DNA of 64,000 bases, taken from Actinostola sp. cb2023 (lineage: Eukaryota > Cnidaria > Anthozoa > Actiniaria > Actinostolidae). This document shows, piece after piece, positions 22,901-40,636 of this stretch. The stretch is taken from the NCBI GenBank assembly GCA_033675265.1, contig JAUJYZ010001409.1, positions 1 to 64,000 on the forward strand, given 5' to 3'. Position numbers and translations under genes: made by a program. Position 1 is the stretch's first letter. Each line of letters starts with the position of its first letter. Below the pieces are notes generated by a model. It saw only the letters and a list, made by a program, of their open reading frames with translations, had not been told where the DNA came from and searched no databases.

Positions 22901-24249
22901 GACAGCTAAGGACAGCTAAGGACAGCTAAGGACAGCTAAGGACAGCTAAGGACAGCTAAGGACAGCTAAGGACAGCTAAGGACAGCTAAGGACAGCTAAG
23001 GACAGCTAAGGACAGCTAAGGACAGCTAAGGACAGCTAAGGACAGCTAAGGACAGCTAAGGACAGCTAAGGACAGCTAAGGACAGCTAAGGACAGCTAAG
23101 GACAGCTAAGGACAACTAATCACAGCTAATCACAGGTAAGGACAGCTAAGGACAGCTAATCACAGGTAAGGACAGCTAATCACAGATAAGGATAGCTAAG
23201 GACAGCTAATCACAGGTAAGGACAGCTAATCACAGGTAAGGACAGCTAATCACAGGTAAGGACAGCTAAGGACAGCTAAGGACAGCTAAGGACAGCTAAT
23301 CACAGCTAAGGACAGCTAAGGACAGCTAAGGACAGCTAAGGACAGCTAAGGACAGCTAAGGACAGCTAATCACAGCTAAGGACAGCTAAGGACAGCTAAG
23401 GACAGCTAAGGACAGCTAAGGACAGCTAAGGACAGCTAAGGACAGCTAAGGACAGCTAAGGACAGCTAAGGACAGCTAAGGACAGCTAAGGACAGCTAAG
23501 GACAGCTAAGGACAGCTAAGGACAGCTAATCACAACTAAGGACAGCTAAGGACAACTAATCACAGCTAATCACAGGTAAGGACAGCTAAGGACAGCTAAT
23601 CACAGGTAAGGACAGCTAATCACAGATAAGGATAGCTAAGGACAGCTAAGGACAGCTAATCACAGGTAAGGACAGCTAATCACAGGTAAGGACAGCTAAT
23701 CACAGGTAAGGACAGCTAAGGACAGCTAAGGACAGCTAAGGACAGCTAAGGACAGCTAAGGACAGCTAATCACAGCTAAGGACAGCTAAGGACAGCTAAG
23801 GACAGCTAAGGACAGCTAAGGACAGCTAAGGACAGCTAAGGACAGCTAAGGACAGCTAAGGACAGCTAAGGACAGCTAAGGACAGCTAAGGACAGCTAAG
23901 GACAGCTAAGGACAGCTAAGGACAGCTAATCACAGCTAAGGACAGCTAAGGACAGCTAAGGACAGCTAAGGACAGCTAAGGACAGCTAAGGACAGCTAAT
24001 CACAGCTAAGGACAGCTAAGGACAGCTAATCACAGCTAAGGACAGCTAAGGACAGCTAAGGACAGCTAAGGACAGCTAAGGACAGCTAAGGACAGCTAAG
24101 GACAGCTAAGGACAGCTAATCACAGCTAATCACAGCTAAGGACAGCTAAGGACAGCTAAGGACAGCTAAGGACAGCTAAGGACAGCTAAGGACAGCTAAT
24201 CACAGGTAAGGACAGCTGAGGATAGGTATGGACAGCTAAGGATAGGTAT
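19905..24249 (-). repeat. decamer satellite, right arm (aaggacagct)n
   Basis: About 430 copies of the decamer in inverted orientation. Variants (aatcacagct, aatcacaggt, aaggacaact) are rare from 19905 to about 22080 and dense from about 22090 to the outer end, mirroring the polarity of the left arm. It has half the length of the left arm. Confidence 0.98.
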
Positions 24250-24334
24250 CGCAGGTAAGGCCTAATGGGGTATATGGTGCTTACATATATGGCATGGGAC
24301 CATTACGTGATTGTGCCTACATGAAGTAGTTACC
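24250..24334 (-). repeat. right terminal inverted repeat of the foldback
   Basis: Exact inverse of 7214-7297, ending ..catgaagtagttacc at 24334. Confidence 0.9.
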
Positions 24335-24526
24335 ATAATTGTAGAGAATGTATGTAGAATTACAAAATAACGTATAATGGCACTTACGTTGTCAATAAAG
24401 GACTGAAAATTCACCACAGTAGAACAGTAAATTATCAACGCTGTGGTGAATTTTCAGTCCTTTATTGACAACGTAAGTGCCATTATACGTTTGTAATTCT
24501 ACATAACTTACATTCTCTACAATTAT
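24335..24526. mobile_element. 192-bp hairpin MITE directly abutting the foldback
   Basis: The left half (ataattgtagagaatgta, then aacgtataatggcacttacg) pairs with the right half (cgtaagtgccattatacg, then attctctacaattat). The loop of about 20 bp is tagaacagtaaattatcaac. Its first base follows the last base of the 17-kb element with no gap, so it either inserted exactly at that junction or belongs to the same composite structure. Confidence 0.85.
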
Positions 24527-24806
24527 TCACAAGATCACAGCTTGGGCTGCCTGTGCTTTCATGCGTGAACATAAGCTTACCTTAGCTGACATGGTCTAGC
24601 ATGTAACAGTTTGCCGAGTCGAAATCTTCTTTGCAGGTAGCCAACTGTAATGTGAAGTGTGATGCTTTTCCCGCAAGCCTAAAGAAGGTACACAAAGCGT
24701 CTGGAACCAGGGTAGTCCTTGCTCGAGCGTGAACGAGAAAAGAGGGCCCTGGGGACGATGTGCTCTTGTGGACTGATGAGGTCAGCGGTTTTCAGCGCGG
24801 GGATTA

Positions 24807-24820
24807 TTTTGGCGGGAAAA
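24807..24820 (+). promoter_or_regulatory. E2F-type site upstream of PRIM1
   Basis: ttttggcgggaaaa is a full match to the E2F consensus (TTTSSCGC/GGCGGGAA class) and lies 10 bp before the PRIM1 ATG. DNA primase genes are known E2F/G1-S targets in animals; binding here is inferred. Confidence 0.6.
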
Positions 24821-24829
24821 GCATCCAAG

Positions 24830-33201
<8,372 letters not shown>

Positions 33202-33886
33202 CACAAAGTTTAGTGCCTATTTGATTGAAGAAGACTTCAAAAAAAGATTGCAAAATAATTTTCATTGTCGATGTATCCAGTGAAATTGTACATGTAACAC
33301 TTATCAGCTGAATAATGGAATATTTGATTGTTTTTTCTGTGTATCAACTGAATACTTGTTCAAGTGGGAACTGGGAAAGGCTGAAAGGGAATAATCTTGA
33401 CACTTCTCTTCTTTCCAGTCTCACCCACCCCTCACATAAACCACAGGAATCCCCTACAATCAAATTAGTTCCTTCAAATGAGTGTTTTCTGTCCTGTCAA
33501 CCGTGACTTTCAACTATTAATTTTTAGTTTGTGAATAATGAGGTTACTATTCTTGGTATCACACAAAGCTTGGCGGCCATGTTGGTGGATAAAACAAAAC
33601 CAACATGGTTGCCATGCAACTGAGTGATGCAATAGTTAAGTGTCGTTTGCACCAGTGATACCCACAGGCTTTGGAAGTATGACCGCCCCTTAAAACGTCT
33701 GCGGGTGAGCCTAGTAATCCTCTTGCCTCAATGTTGTCCCATTTCAGACCATCCCCTAGAGTATAACGTATTGTCTTACTTGATGAACAAATACATTGAT
33801 ATGGAAATACTCTGAACAAAGAATGTTGATATCATGAGGTTTGAAATGGGAAACATGGAGGCAAGTGGAAAGGGTCTTCGCGTCTT

Positions 33887-34260
33887 GCCACAGGCAGCCC
33901 AACCATTGCTTCTGATGCTAGTAAACAAAAATATCTTTTTATGCGCTGATATTTTCTTTGCTTGGATTTTTTATTTTTTATTTTTTTATTTTTATTTTTT
34001 ATTTTCAAGATAAAAGATTTTTCAAAAGATTTCGTTAAAAGCTTCATGTCATTAAGGTTATTGAGGTTCTACACCTCTTAATTTTCTTTTACGCACTTGA
34101 TTATCATTAGGGAACTAGTTTCGTCTTTATAGACGACCCTCAAAGATGTACGTTATTTTTATGCGCGCGCGTTTTTATGGATTTCCTGTGGTAGAGACCG
34201 CGCGTTCTGCATTAGGTCCATTAGTAGCTAGCTTCAAGAAATGGTTGGGCTGCCTGTGGT
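33887..34260. mobile_element. inverted-repeat element with ggcagcccaaccatt ends
   Basis: ccacaggcagcccaaccatt at 33889 is inverted at 34239-34259 (aatggttgggctgcctgtgg). The same end sequence also occurs at 35028-35047, 43776-43790 and 45233-45243, so it marks a dispersed family. Confidence 0.65.
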
Positions 34261-34533
34261 GTTGTGCTTGCATCCTTAGTGACGTCATCAGCCATTTAAC
34301 ATAGTTTTTATTTTATTGTTGTCAAAGTTCAGTTTCCTCAAAAACGTCTTTGATAAAGTTTGTTTATTAAAACTATGTTGGAATTCCTTCTAAATTATCG
34401 TCAACGAGGAGCAAAACTATCTTTAGATAATAATAATATATTAACTTTGCCAATGCCATTATTAGCTATTATTAACATTTTCCATTTAATCAAAAAGCCA
34501 AAGAAAAGCATAACTGAATAAATACGAATAAAG

Positions 34534-34683
34534 TAGAGTGCAATTTAGAAAAGCTTGAAAACTAAATTACTAATTAGTACTAAATAGCACTAGTCTAATG
34601 AAACAATAGAAAACAATAGAAATAGCACTATTTAGTACTATTTAAAATTAGTACTATTTCACGCTTTTCTAAATTGCACTCTA
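34534..34683. mobile_element. 150-bp hairpin MITE
   Basis: Ends tagagtgcaatttagaaaag and cttttctaaattgcactcta are perfect inverted repeats. The interior is AT-rich with repeated tagtacta/tagcacta motifs. Confidence 0.8.
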
Positions 34684-34727
34684 GGGCGAGGCCTTTCAGA
34701 TAACCGTGTTGTAGTGGCCTGTGTACA

Positions 34728-34803
34728 GCCGTTATCCACTCATCTCCCCCTCCGGGGAGTATCGGTAAGGATACTCCTCGGAGGGGGAAGGGTGGCTAAC
34801 GGC
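34728..34803. repeat. strong stem-loop
   Basis: gccgttatccactc pairs with a gggtggctaacggc-like arm, and ccccctccggggagtatc pairs with gatactcctcggaggggg around a gtaag loop. It may be the core of a palindromic element. Confidence 0.6.
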
Positions 34804-35555
34804 ATAATGTATTATGTTGGGCCGCTCCCTGTCAGCGATGTACATAGTGAATTCATAGTGAAACTTGTTTCAATATACACATGAACGGGCGGGAAGCCCA
34901 ACATAATACGTTACTAAGCACAGGAAGCCCAACATAATACGGATTGCGCGCGCTCTTCCACAGGAAACCCATCAAAAAAGACGCAAATATCATTTTGTAT
35001 TTGATTATTTCATAGCCTCAAAAGCAATGGTTGGGCTGCCTGTGGCCAAATCAATAAAGTATTTCAGGCCGGTTATGCAGGTGTTATATACTGAACAAGA
35101 TAAAAACACTTTACACTCACATGGTATATATAATACTGTAATCATGGTAACAGACCTTTTCCACTTTCTGCTCTAACGAACGCGCCCGCGAACGACCCGC
35201 GAACAATACGGCATCAGGTCGAGACTGGAGTAGTCTCCTTCGCAGCCTGTTTTAGTGTCGTCACGAAACACGATGTCTCTCGGTTTGTTTTCACATTTTT
35301 ATGGCCGGGTGCAGACACACCGTGCAATATTGCACGTACGCAACATGTAGTATTGCAGCTTGTGACCACCCCTGCAGCATGCTGCTGAAGTAGAATCGAT
35401 TTCTAGTTCATCAACACTGGGAGTAACAAATTGCGTCGTGTGAGCGCGTACTGGTCAATTGCGAGCAACTTCCAAAATTTACTATTGCTATTTTATCATA
35501 TTCGTCACAACTTGGTTGTCCAAATGTTTGTACGTTTGTATTATAACATATCTTG

Positions 35556-35756
35556 TTATACAGACTTCTTGTTATCTCCCTTTGCTAATAATCAAAGCTG
35601 CCTCCGACCTGTAGAATAAGGTGTTTTAAGAAGGTACCACGACCGAGAAGAATCCTAGTTATACAGACTTCTTGTTATCTCCCTTTGCTAATAATCAAAG
35701 CTGCCTCCGACCTGTAGAATAAGGTGTTTAATAAGGTACCACGACCGAGAAGAATC
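35556..35756. repeat. 100-bp direct tandem duplication
   Basis: Two near-identical copies in a row share tatacagacttcttgttatc, ctttgctaataatcaaagct, and ccacgaccgagaagaatc. They differ by about one indel (gttttaagaaggt versus gtttaataaggt), so the duplication is recent. Confidence 0.9.
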
Positions 35757-36052
35757 GTAGATACATGGGCGTGACAGGTCTAGAATTCATGTTTTTTTAA
35801 ATTCATATACATGTAATGTATGAACTGTTTTATTTTGTTCAGTAGAAATTAACGACTAGGATCGAGTGGGCTTACATTGACTGTCAGTCAAATTGAAATT
35901 TACAGAGTGACACGAACCAAAACGTCATGCCATTATAATACTTGCTAATACTTCACAGACATCGAAAGTTTGTCCTCTCATTTCTGTTAATTTGTAGTTG
36001 TAGTATAAATATAGTTAATTCAGTACTATTTTGAACACTCGATGACAGTCAA

Positions 36053-36229
36053 TAGAGTCGTTTACGGTACGGAGTTACGTACGGTCACGGTACGGAATCG
36101 AAGCTAGACATCTATTCAACCAATCACAGCGCGCAAAATCATTGCTCAACCAATCAGAATGCTTGGACACGGTACCGTCACCGCACCGGCATGAACGTAC
36201 TTCCCTGCACTCGAACGACAACGACTCTA
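36053..36229. mobile_element. MITE, tagagtcgtt family copy 2
   Basis: Starts tagagtcgtttacggtacgg and ends cgaacgacaacgactcta. The interior caatcacagcgcgcaaaatc and caaccaatcagaatgcttgg match the copy at 30048-30216. Confidence 0.75.
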
Positions 36230-36500
36230 TGCTTGGACACGGTACGAGAAAGAGAGAACCCGCCAGCAGGATCACGTTTAACAAAGGCTACCGTACAAAA
36301 CTATATTAATTGTAAATATTCTACCTAATATACTTGCATGTTTTCACAAAAAGCCGCTTATCTTCTCTTCTCTTCTCTGTGAATGTAAAGTTTCTTATAA
36401 AATCATAGCGAAACTTGATTCGGCTGATTTGCGCGGTAGCGAGACATTTGCAAACACTGATGCATTTCAAGTTGCATCAAGAGACCATAAGGTTGCATGC

Positions 36501-36613
36501 AATAGAGGGTTTGCACGATCACGTGCCGGCAGCCATGACAGGGGCCTGTCCCCCCCTGTCCGGTGTAGCCCCCTGTCGTTGCTGCCGGCACGTGATCGTA
36601 CAAGCCCTCTATA
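36501..36613. repeat. GC-rich palindrome
   Basis: aatagagggtttgcacgatc plus acgtgccggcag pairs with ctgccggcacgtgatcgtac plus aagccctctat. The loop repeats cctgtc/gacagggg. It is probably a foldback MITE. Confidence 0.75.
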
Positions 36614-36887
36614 GATTCACATTGCAAAATGTACGTCAGTTTCGCCTTTCTTCAGGGAAGCTATCATTACGAAACACATTGTACGTGTTATCTTCTTTAT
36701 ATTCAAACCATCATCCTTGACGGAGGCTCAGTCAATTACTTCAGTTGTCTACACTTTATTGCCAGCAGCTGAACGCTTCATACCATTGGAGTTAGTTTCA
36801 TCTTCAGAGTCACTCCCTGCTTCGCTCACCAACACATTATACCTAGAAATGAACAGATCTTGCTTGATTGCATCCTCGCTTACACTA

Positions 36888-37133
36888 TACTCCAGTTTCG
36901 AGTTGTTTAGACACCGCTGTACTCCTTGACAAAAGACGCGTTTGCTTAGGCTTAGCCTCAATCCAGAGAATAACCCGTGCAATAAAAAATGGTTTATATA
37001 TTGTTGAATGTCAACACTTTTTCGCGTTCTCGTCGGTATTTGTTCATAATTTACACGAATTGAGGCTAAGCCTGAGCAAATGCGTCTTTTGTCAAGGACA
37101 GCGGTCATCGCTTAACAACTCGAAACTGGAGTA
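36888..37133. mobile_element. 246-bp foldback MITE
   Basis: atactccagtttcgagttgt is inverted at the right end. ccttgacaaaagacgcgttt and ggcttagcctcaat pair with attgaggctaagcc and gcgtcttttgtcaagg. Confidence 0.8.
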
Positions 37134-37195
37134 TTCACCGATCGAAATTACCACGAAGAAACTTACTTGATTGTTCGTGATAACCATTTGCTGTC

Positions 37196-38141
37196 CAGAT
37201 TATCCCAGACCAGAATACAGATACCAGGACAGGGAGGGGTATAATACCTGGAATACCATAGGGATAATAACATATCAACATATTAGATTATCCCAGACCA
37301 GAATACAGATACCAGGACAGGGAGGGGTATAATACCTGGAATACCATAGGGATAATAACATATCAACGTATTAGAATATCCCAGACCAGAATACAGATAC
37401 CAGGACAGGGAGGGGTATAATACCTGGAATACCATAGGGATAATAACATATCAACGTATTAGAATATCCCAGACCAGAATACAGATACCAGGACAGGGAG
37501 GGGTATAATACCTGGAATACCAGAGGGATAATAACATATCAACGTATTAGAATATCCCAGACCAGAATACAGATACCAGGACAGGGAGGGGTATAATACC
37601 TGGAATACCATAGGGATAATAACATATCAACGTATTAGAATATCCCAGACCAGAATACAGATACCAGGACAGGGAGGGGTATAATACCTGGAATACCATA
37701 GGGATAATAACATATCAACGTATTAGAATATCCCAGACCAGAATACAGATACCAGGACAGGGAGGGGTATAATACCTGGAATACCATAGGGATAATAACA
37801 TATCAACGTATTAGAATATCCCAGACCAGAATACAGATACCAGGACAGGGAGGGGTATTATACCTGGAATACCATAGGGATAATAACATATCAACGTATT
37901 AGAATATCCCAGACCAGAATACAGATACCAGGACAGGGAGGGGTATAATACCTAGAATACCAGAGGGATAATAACATATCAACGTATTAGAATATCCCAG
38001 ACCAGAATACAGATACCAGGACAGGGAGGGGTATAATACCTGGAATACCAGAGGGATAATAACATATCAACGTATTAGAATATCCCAGACCAGAATACAG
38101 ATACCAGGACAGGAAGGGGTATAATACTTGGAATACCATCG
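37196..38141. repeat. 88-bp tandem array, about 11 copies
   Basis: The unit contains agaatatcccagaccagaat, acagataccaggacagggag, gggtataatacctggaatac and catagggataataacatatc. Copies are nearly identical, with a few point changes (catagg/cagagg; tataat/tattat). High identity means recent amplification. There is no spacer diversity, so it is not a CRISPR array. Confidence 0.97.
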
Positions 38142-38179
38142 GCCAGGTGACATAGTGCTTGCATGTCAATTCTCCTTAC

Positions 38180-38372
38180 CCTGTAACTGGTGAGTCATTA
38201 TCAGACAGGGATTCCGCTTCTATCACCCAAATCGATGGAATGTCGTTCAATCTGTCAGTCCAGCCAGAGTGAGGTCTTGGCTTAAACTTTACTCCAAAGA
38301 ATTGACATCTTTGCTGGAATTTAGAAAGATTATTCTTATCACTAAACAGACAGCGAACATCGCTATTCCAGT
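38180..38372 (-). CDS. orphan exon candidate, unknown protein
   Basis: Acceptor gcattgtag at the high end and donor gg/gtaagg at the low end bracket 193 nt with one open frame (DWNSDVRCLFSDKNN..., QRCQFFGVKFKPRPHSG, ...IPSIWVIEAESLSDND). Amino-acid composition looks protein-like. Its end phase (2) and entry phase (1) do not fit the neighbouring exon candidate at 38802-38893, so an intermediate exon would be needed. I do not recognise the family. It could be an old gene fragment. Confidence 0.3.
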
Positions 38373-38801
38373 CTACAATGCCGGGGGGGGGGGGAGGGGG
38401 GGGGTAATATCCCAGACCCATATATACGCTATATAGGTATGTGCCCCTTTTTTTTTGAACCTCCAGATCCTTAATGGGGTACCATATTTTGCTTTTTCAC
38501 CTTAAAATAAAATATTCGATCTTTAATTTGGGTATACACTTTTTTTATTTTGACTAAAATATCCGCTTAGCGTAACAGCCAGTATGCACTTCTGATATTA
38601 GTGATTTCCAATGGAATAGTATTAACTTTTTCCCGTTAAATTGGGTCTATATTTCAGTTACAAATCCTTGGAAAGGGTATGAATTTTCCAATTTGTCATC
38701 CTTAAATAGGGTCAGGGTTTCGACATCCCGGGGGCACACCTCTATCCTGAATTTCTGGTAGTACCCCCACGGGCTATAATAATGAATATATGTGTACTCA
38801 C

Positions 38802-38893
38802 AACACGTTCCAGAATGACTTCGGATATTCCAAAGTGATTTCCCAGCACTTTTCGAGAGACTTTTCAATTTTTTGCTGGTTATTTTTATCCAT
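38802..38893 (-). CDS. orphan first-exon candidate, unknown protein
   Basis: Starts at ATG 38893 (MDKNNQQKIEKSLEK) and ends at the donor gtt/gtgagt, encoding ...LEYPKSFWNV. The last ~31 nt are duplicated in inverted orientation at 38991-39021, where the plus strand also reads LEYPKSFWNVF. It could belong to the same lost gene as 38180-38372. No function is suggested. Confidence 0.3.
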
Positions 38894-39021
38894 TTTAGCA
38901 AATATTGAAGAAATCTTATTTGATTTGCCGATCTTCTATTTCTAGGCAAGGAATTTCATTTTTCAATGTTATTTGCTGAAATTTTGGTTTTGGAATATCC
39001 GAAGTCATTTTGGAACGTGTT
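38804..39021. repeat. inverted repeat carrying an exon-like segment on each strand
   Basis: The arms acacgttccagaatgacttc plus ggatattccaaa and tttggaatatccgaagtcat plus tttggaacgtgt are about 31 bp each with one mismatch, separated by about 155 bp. Confidence 0.7.
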
Positions 39022-39522
39022 TCACGTACCTAGACGTTGTAAAAACACCACGCTATCGAATCACCGTCATTTGTACATTCTAAACTTTTCTCAAATGTTT
39101 TCTTTGGACCTGAAAAACAAACAAAGATATATTGAGAGCCCAGTTTCCCAAAGTGTTTTGTTGACGTACTATAGTATCCTTTGTTTGCACGTGACGTCAT
39201 CAATATGCCAAAATTCAAAACATTGCATCTTGATAGCGAATTGTTAAATATGTTTTAGTGATATCCATATTGAGTTTTCATGGAAAATTTCACGTACATA
39301 CGGTACGTTACGTGTTTTGCTTTTGAGTTACAAAGTTTTGATTTTGTGGCGGTCTGGACTGACATTGTGTTTACGTCGTGTCAATGATAATTCGTGTATT
39401 TGAACCAAATTGTCTTTTTAATCATCAAAACTTTCCTTAGCTAAAGGTGAAATTTAAAGTTAATTAAAGTGAACATCTTTTATACTTCTGGAAAAGAGCA
39501 GGTTTCTATACTGTGTGTGAAT

Positions 39523-39715
39523 CGGCCGCCATCTTGGTGTACCGAAGTGTTGAATTGGTGTCTATCTGTTTTCGGCAACGGGTATCACTTTGGGGTCAAG
39601 CTTAAGCCACGCCCAGCTTGGTTTCCGTTAGGTGTTTCATTCAAATGTTCAGACGATCATCTCCGCCCCTTTCACATGGGAGTGACCCTCTGGTTGTACA
39701 CCAACATGGCCGCCG
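39523..39715. mobile_element. TIR element containing a ggcttaagc-type dispersed repeat
   Basis: Ends ggccgccatcttggtgtac and gtacaccaacatggccgcc are inverted. The interior (ggggtcaagcttaagccac, ccgcccctttcacatggga) recurs diverged at 40189-40280. Confidence 0.65.
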
Positions 39716-40295
39716 CATGAAAATGTCCAAATATTCATTTTCGATCAGCTCGCTATTGGATCAAATATTGGTCAACTTGTTTATTTTTCTTTGCTGTTGC
39801 AGTTTTCCAATAAAGTGGTTGGGTATTATTTTTGTATGTCTTTGGCGCAAAGCACTTGTAATACTAAGATACCTTTACCTAATGTATGTTGTTCTGTAAG
39901 TAATGGGGCTTCTGAGACGTATCTCTGGAAAAACAAACAGTAAAAGAAATATCAATGCAGGCGACTCTCAGGACTTTCGTATTTCGATATGGGGTAAGTG
40001 TTGGGGATTTGAGTAACGACGTGCTTGTGAACTATTTGGTCGTGTACTAATGGGGAGGTCAGGAGTACCTCAGGGGACATTTTTAGCCATCAAAGTATAT
40101 CACGCAAAGAGTTGCACGCGAAGAAATCGAAAACGCTATCTTACTGTGTTAGTGTCTGGTGTGTTTTAGAATGATATCTTTTAGGGGTCAAATAAAGCTT
40201 AAGCCAAGCCCAGATCGGTCTCCTGTTTAATCCAAAAATTTTTAATCCCCGCCCCTTTCACATGGGAACACCCTCTCCGGAACTTAGATATAATG

Positions 40296-40601
40296 CCTCA
40301 CCATATGTTTGGGGAGTGGTAGAGTACCATGCTTGGGGTGAGATATAATGCTTGGTCACCCTGTGTACTCACCATATGTTTGGGGAGTGGTAGAGTACCG
40401 TGCTTGGGGTGAGATATAATGCTTGGTCACCCTGTGTACTCACCATATGTTTGGGGAGTGGTAGAGTACCGTGCTTGGGGTGAGATATAATGCTTGGTCA
40501 CCCTGTGTACTCACCACATGTTTGAGGAGTGGTAGAGTACCGTGCTTGGGGTGAGATATAATGCTTGGTCACCCTGTGTACTCACCATATGTTTGGGGAT
40601 T
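40296..40601. repeat. 71-bp tandem array, about 4.3 copies, next to the SEC14-like 3' end
   Basis: Units read caccatatgtttggggagtg, gtagagtaccgtgcttgggg, tgagatataatgcttggtca, ccctgtgtact. On the minus strand each unit contains catatg/gtgagtac, a splice-donor-like junction. Near-perfect copies indicate recent expansion. Confidence 0.95.
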
Positions 40602-40636
40602 GGGGGTAAGCATCCACCCTTACACTGGCACTTTCC

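Larger units (their letters stand above)
7214..24334. mobile_element. giant 17.1-kb foldback element (nested palindrome)
   Basis: The two ends are perfect inverted copies over about 125 bp, starting ggtaactacttcatgtaggc at 7214 and ending at 24334 with the complement; flanking DNA outside differs completely. Moving inward, every layer is mirrored: an 84-bp unique end, a decamer satellite (agctgtcctt), a ~1-kb single-copy arm and a 9-bp satellite (actacaagc). Only a ~150-bp apex is not mirrored. There is no transposase-like ORF, so if mobile it is non-autonomous. Long arms made of tandem subrepeats are the hallmark of foldback (FB/TU/Galileo-type) elements. A clear target-site duplication is not visible. 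Differing arm lengths (about 8.7 versus 4.3 kb of decamers) and scattered mismatches argue against a simple hairpin-read artefact. Confidence 0.75.
33202..38179. other. repeat-rich region downstream of PRIM1
   Basis: I find no convincing exons between the PRIM1 stop and the orphan exon at 38180. The stretch holds MITEs, hairpins, one 100-bp direct duplication and an 88-bp tandem array, listed separately. ORFs here lack splice context or recognisable motifs. Confidence 0.55.

Noticed and set aside
7298..24249. Telomere or subtelomere repeat
   Set aside because: The decamer agctgtcctt has no telomere-like G-strand, is internal, and is flanked by ordinary genes on both sides.
7214..24334. Palindrome caused by an uncut hairpin read
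   Set aside because: Arms differ in length and by scattered substitutions, the apex is not mirrored, and unique unrelated DNA follows both ends. Kept as a check, not as the preferred view.
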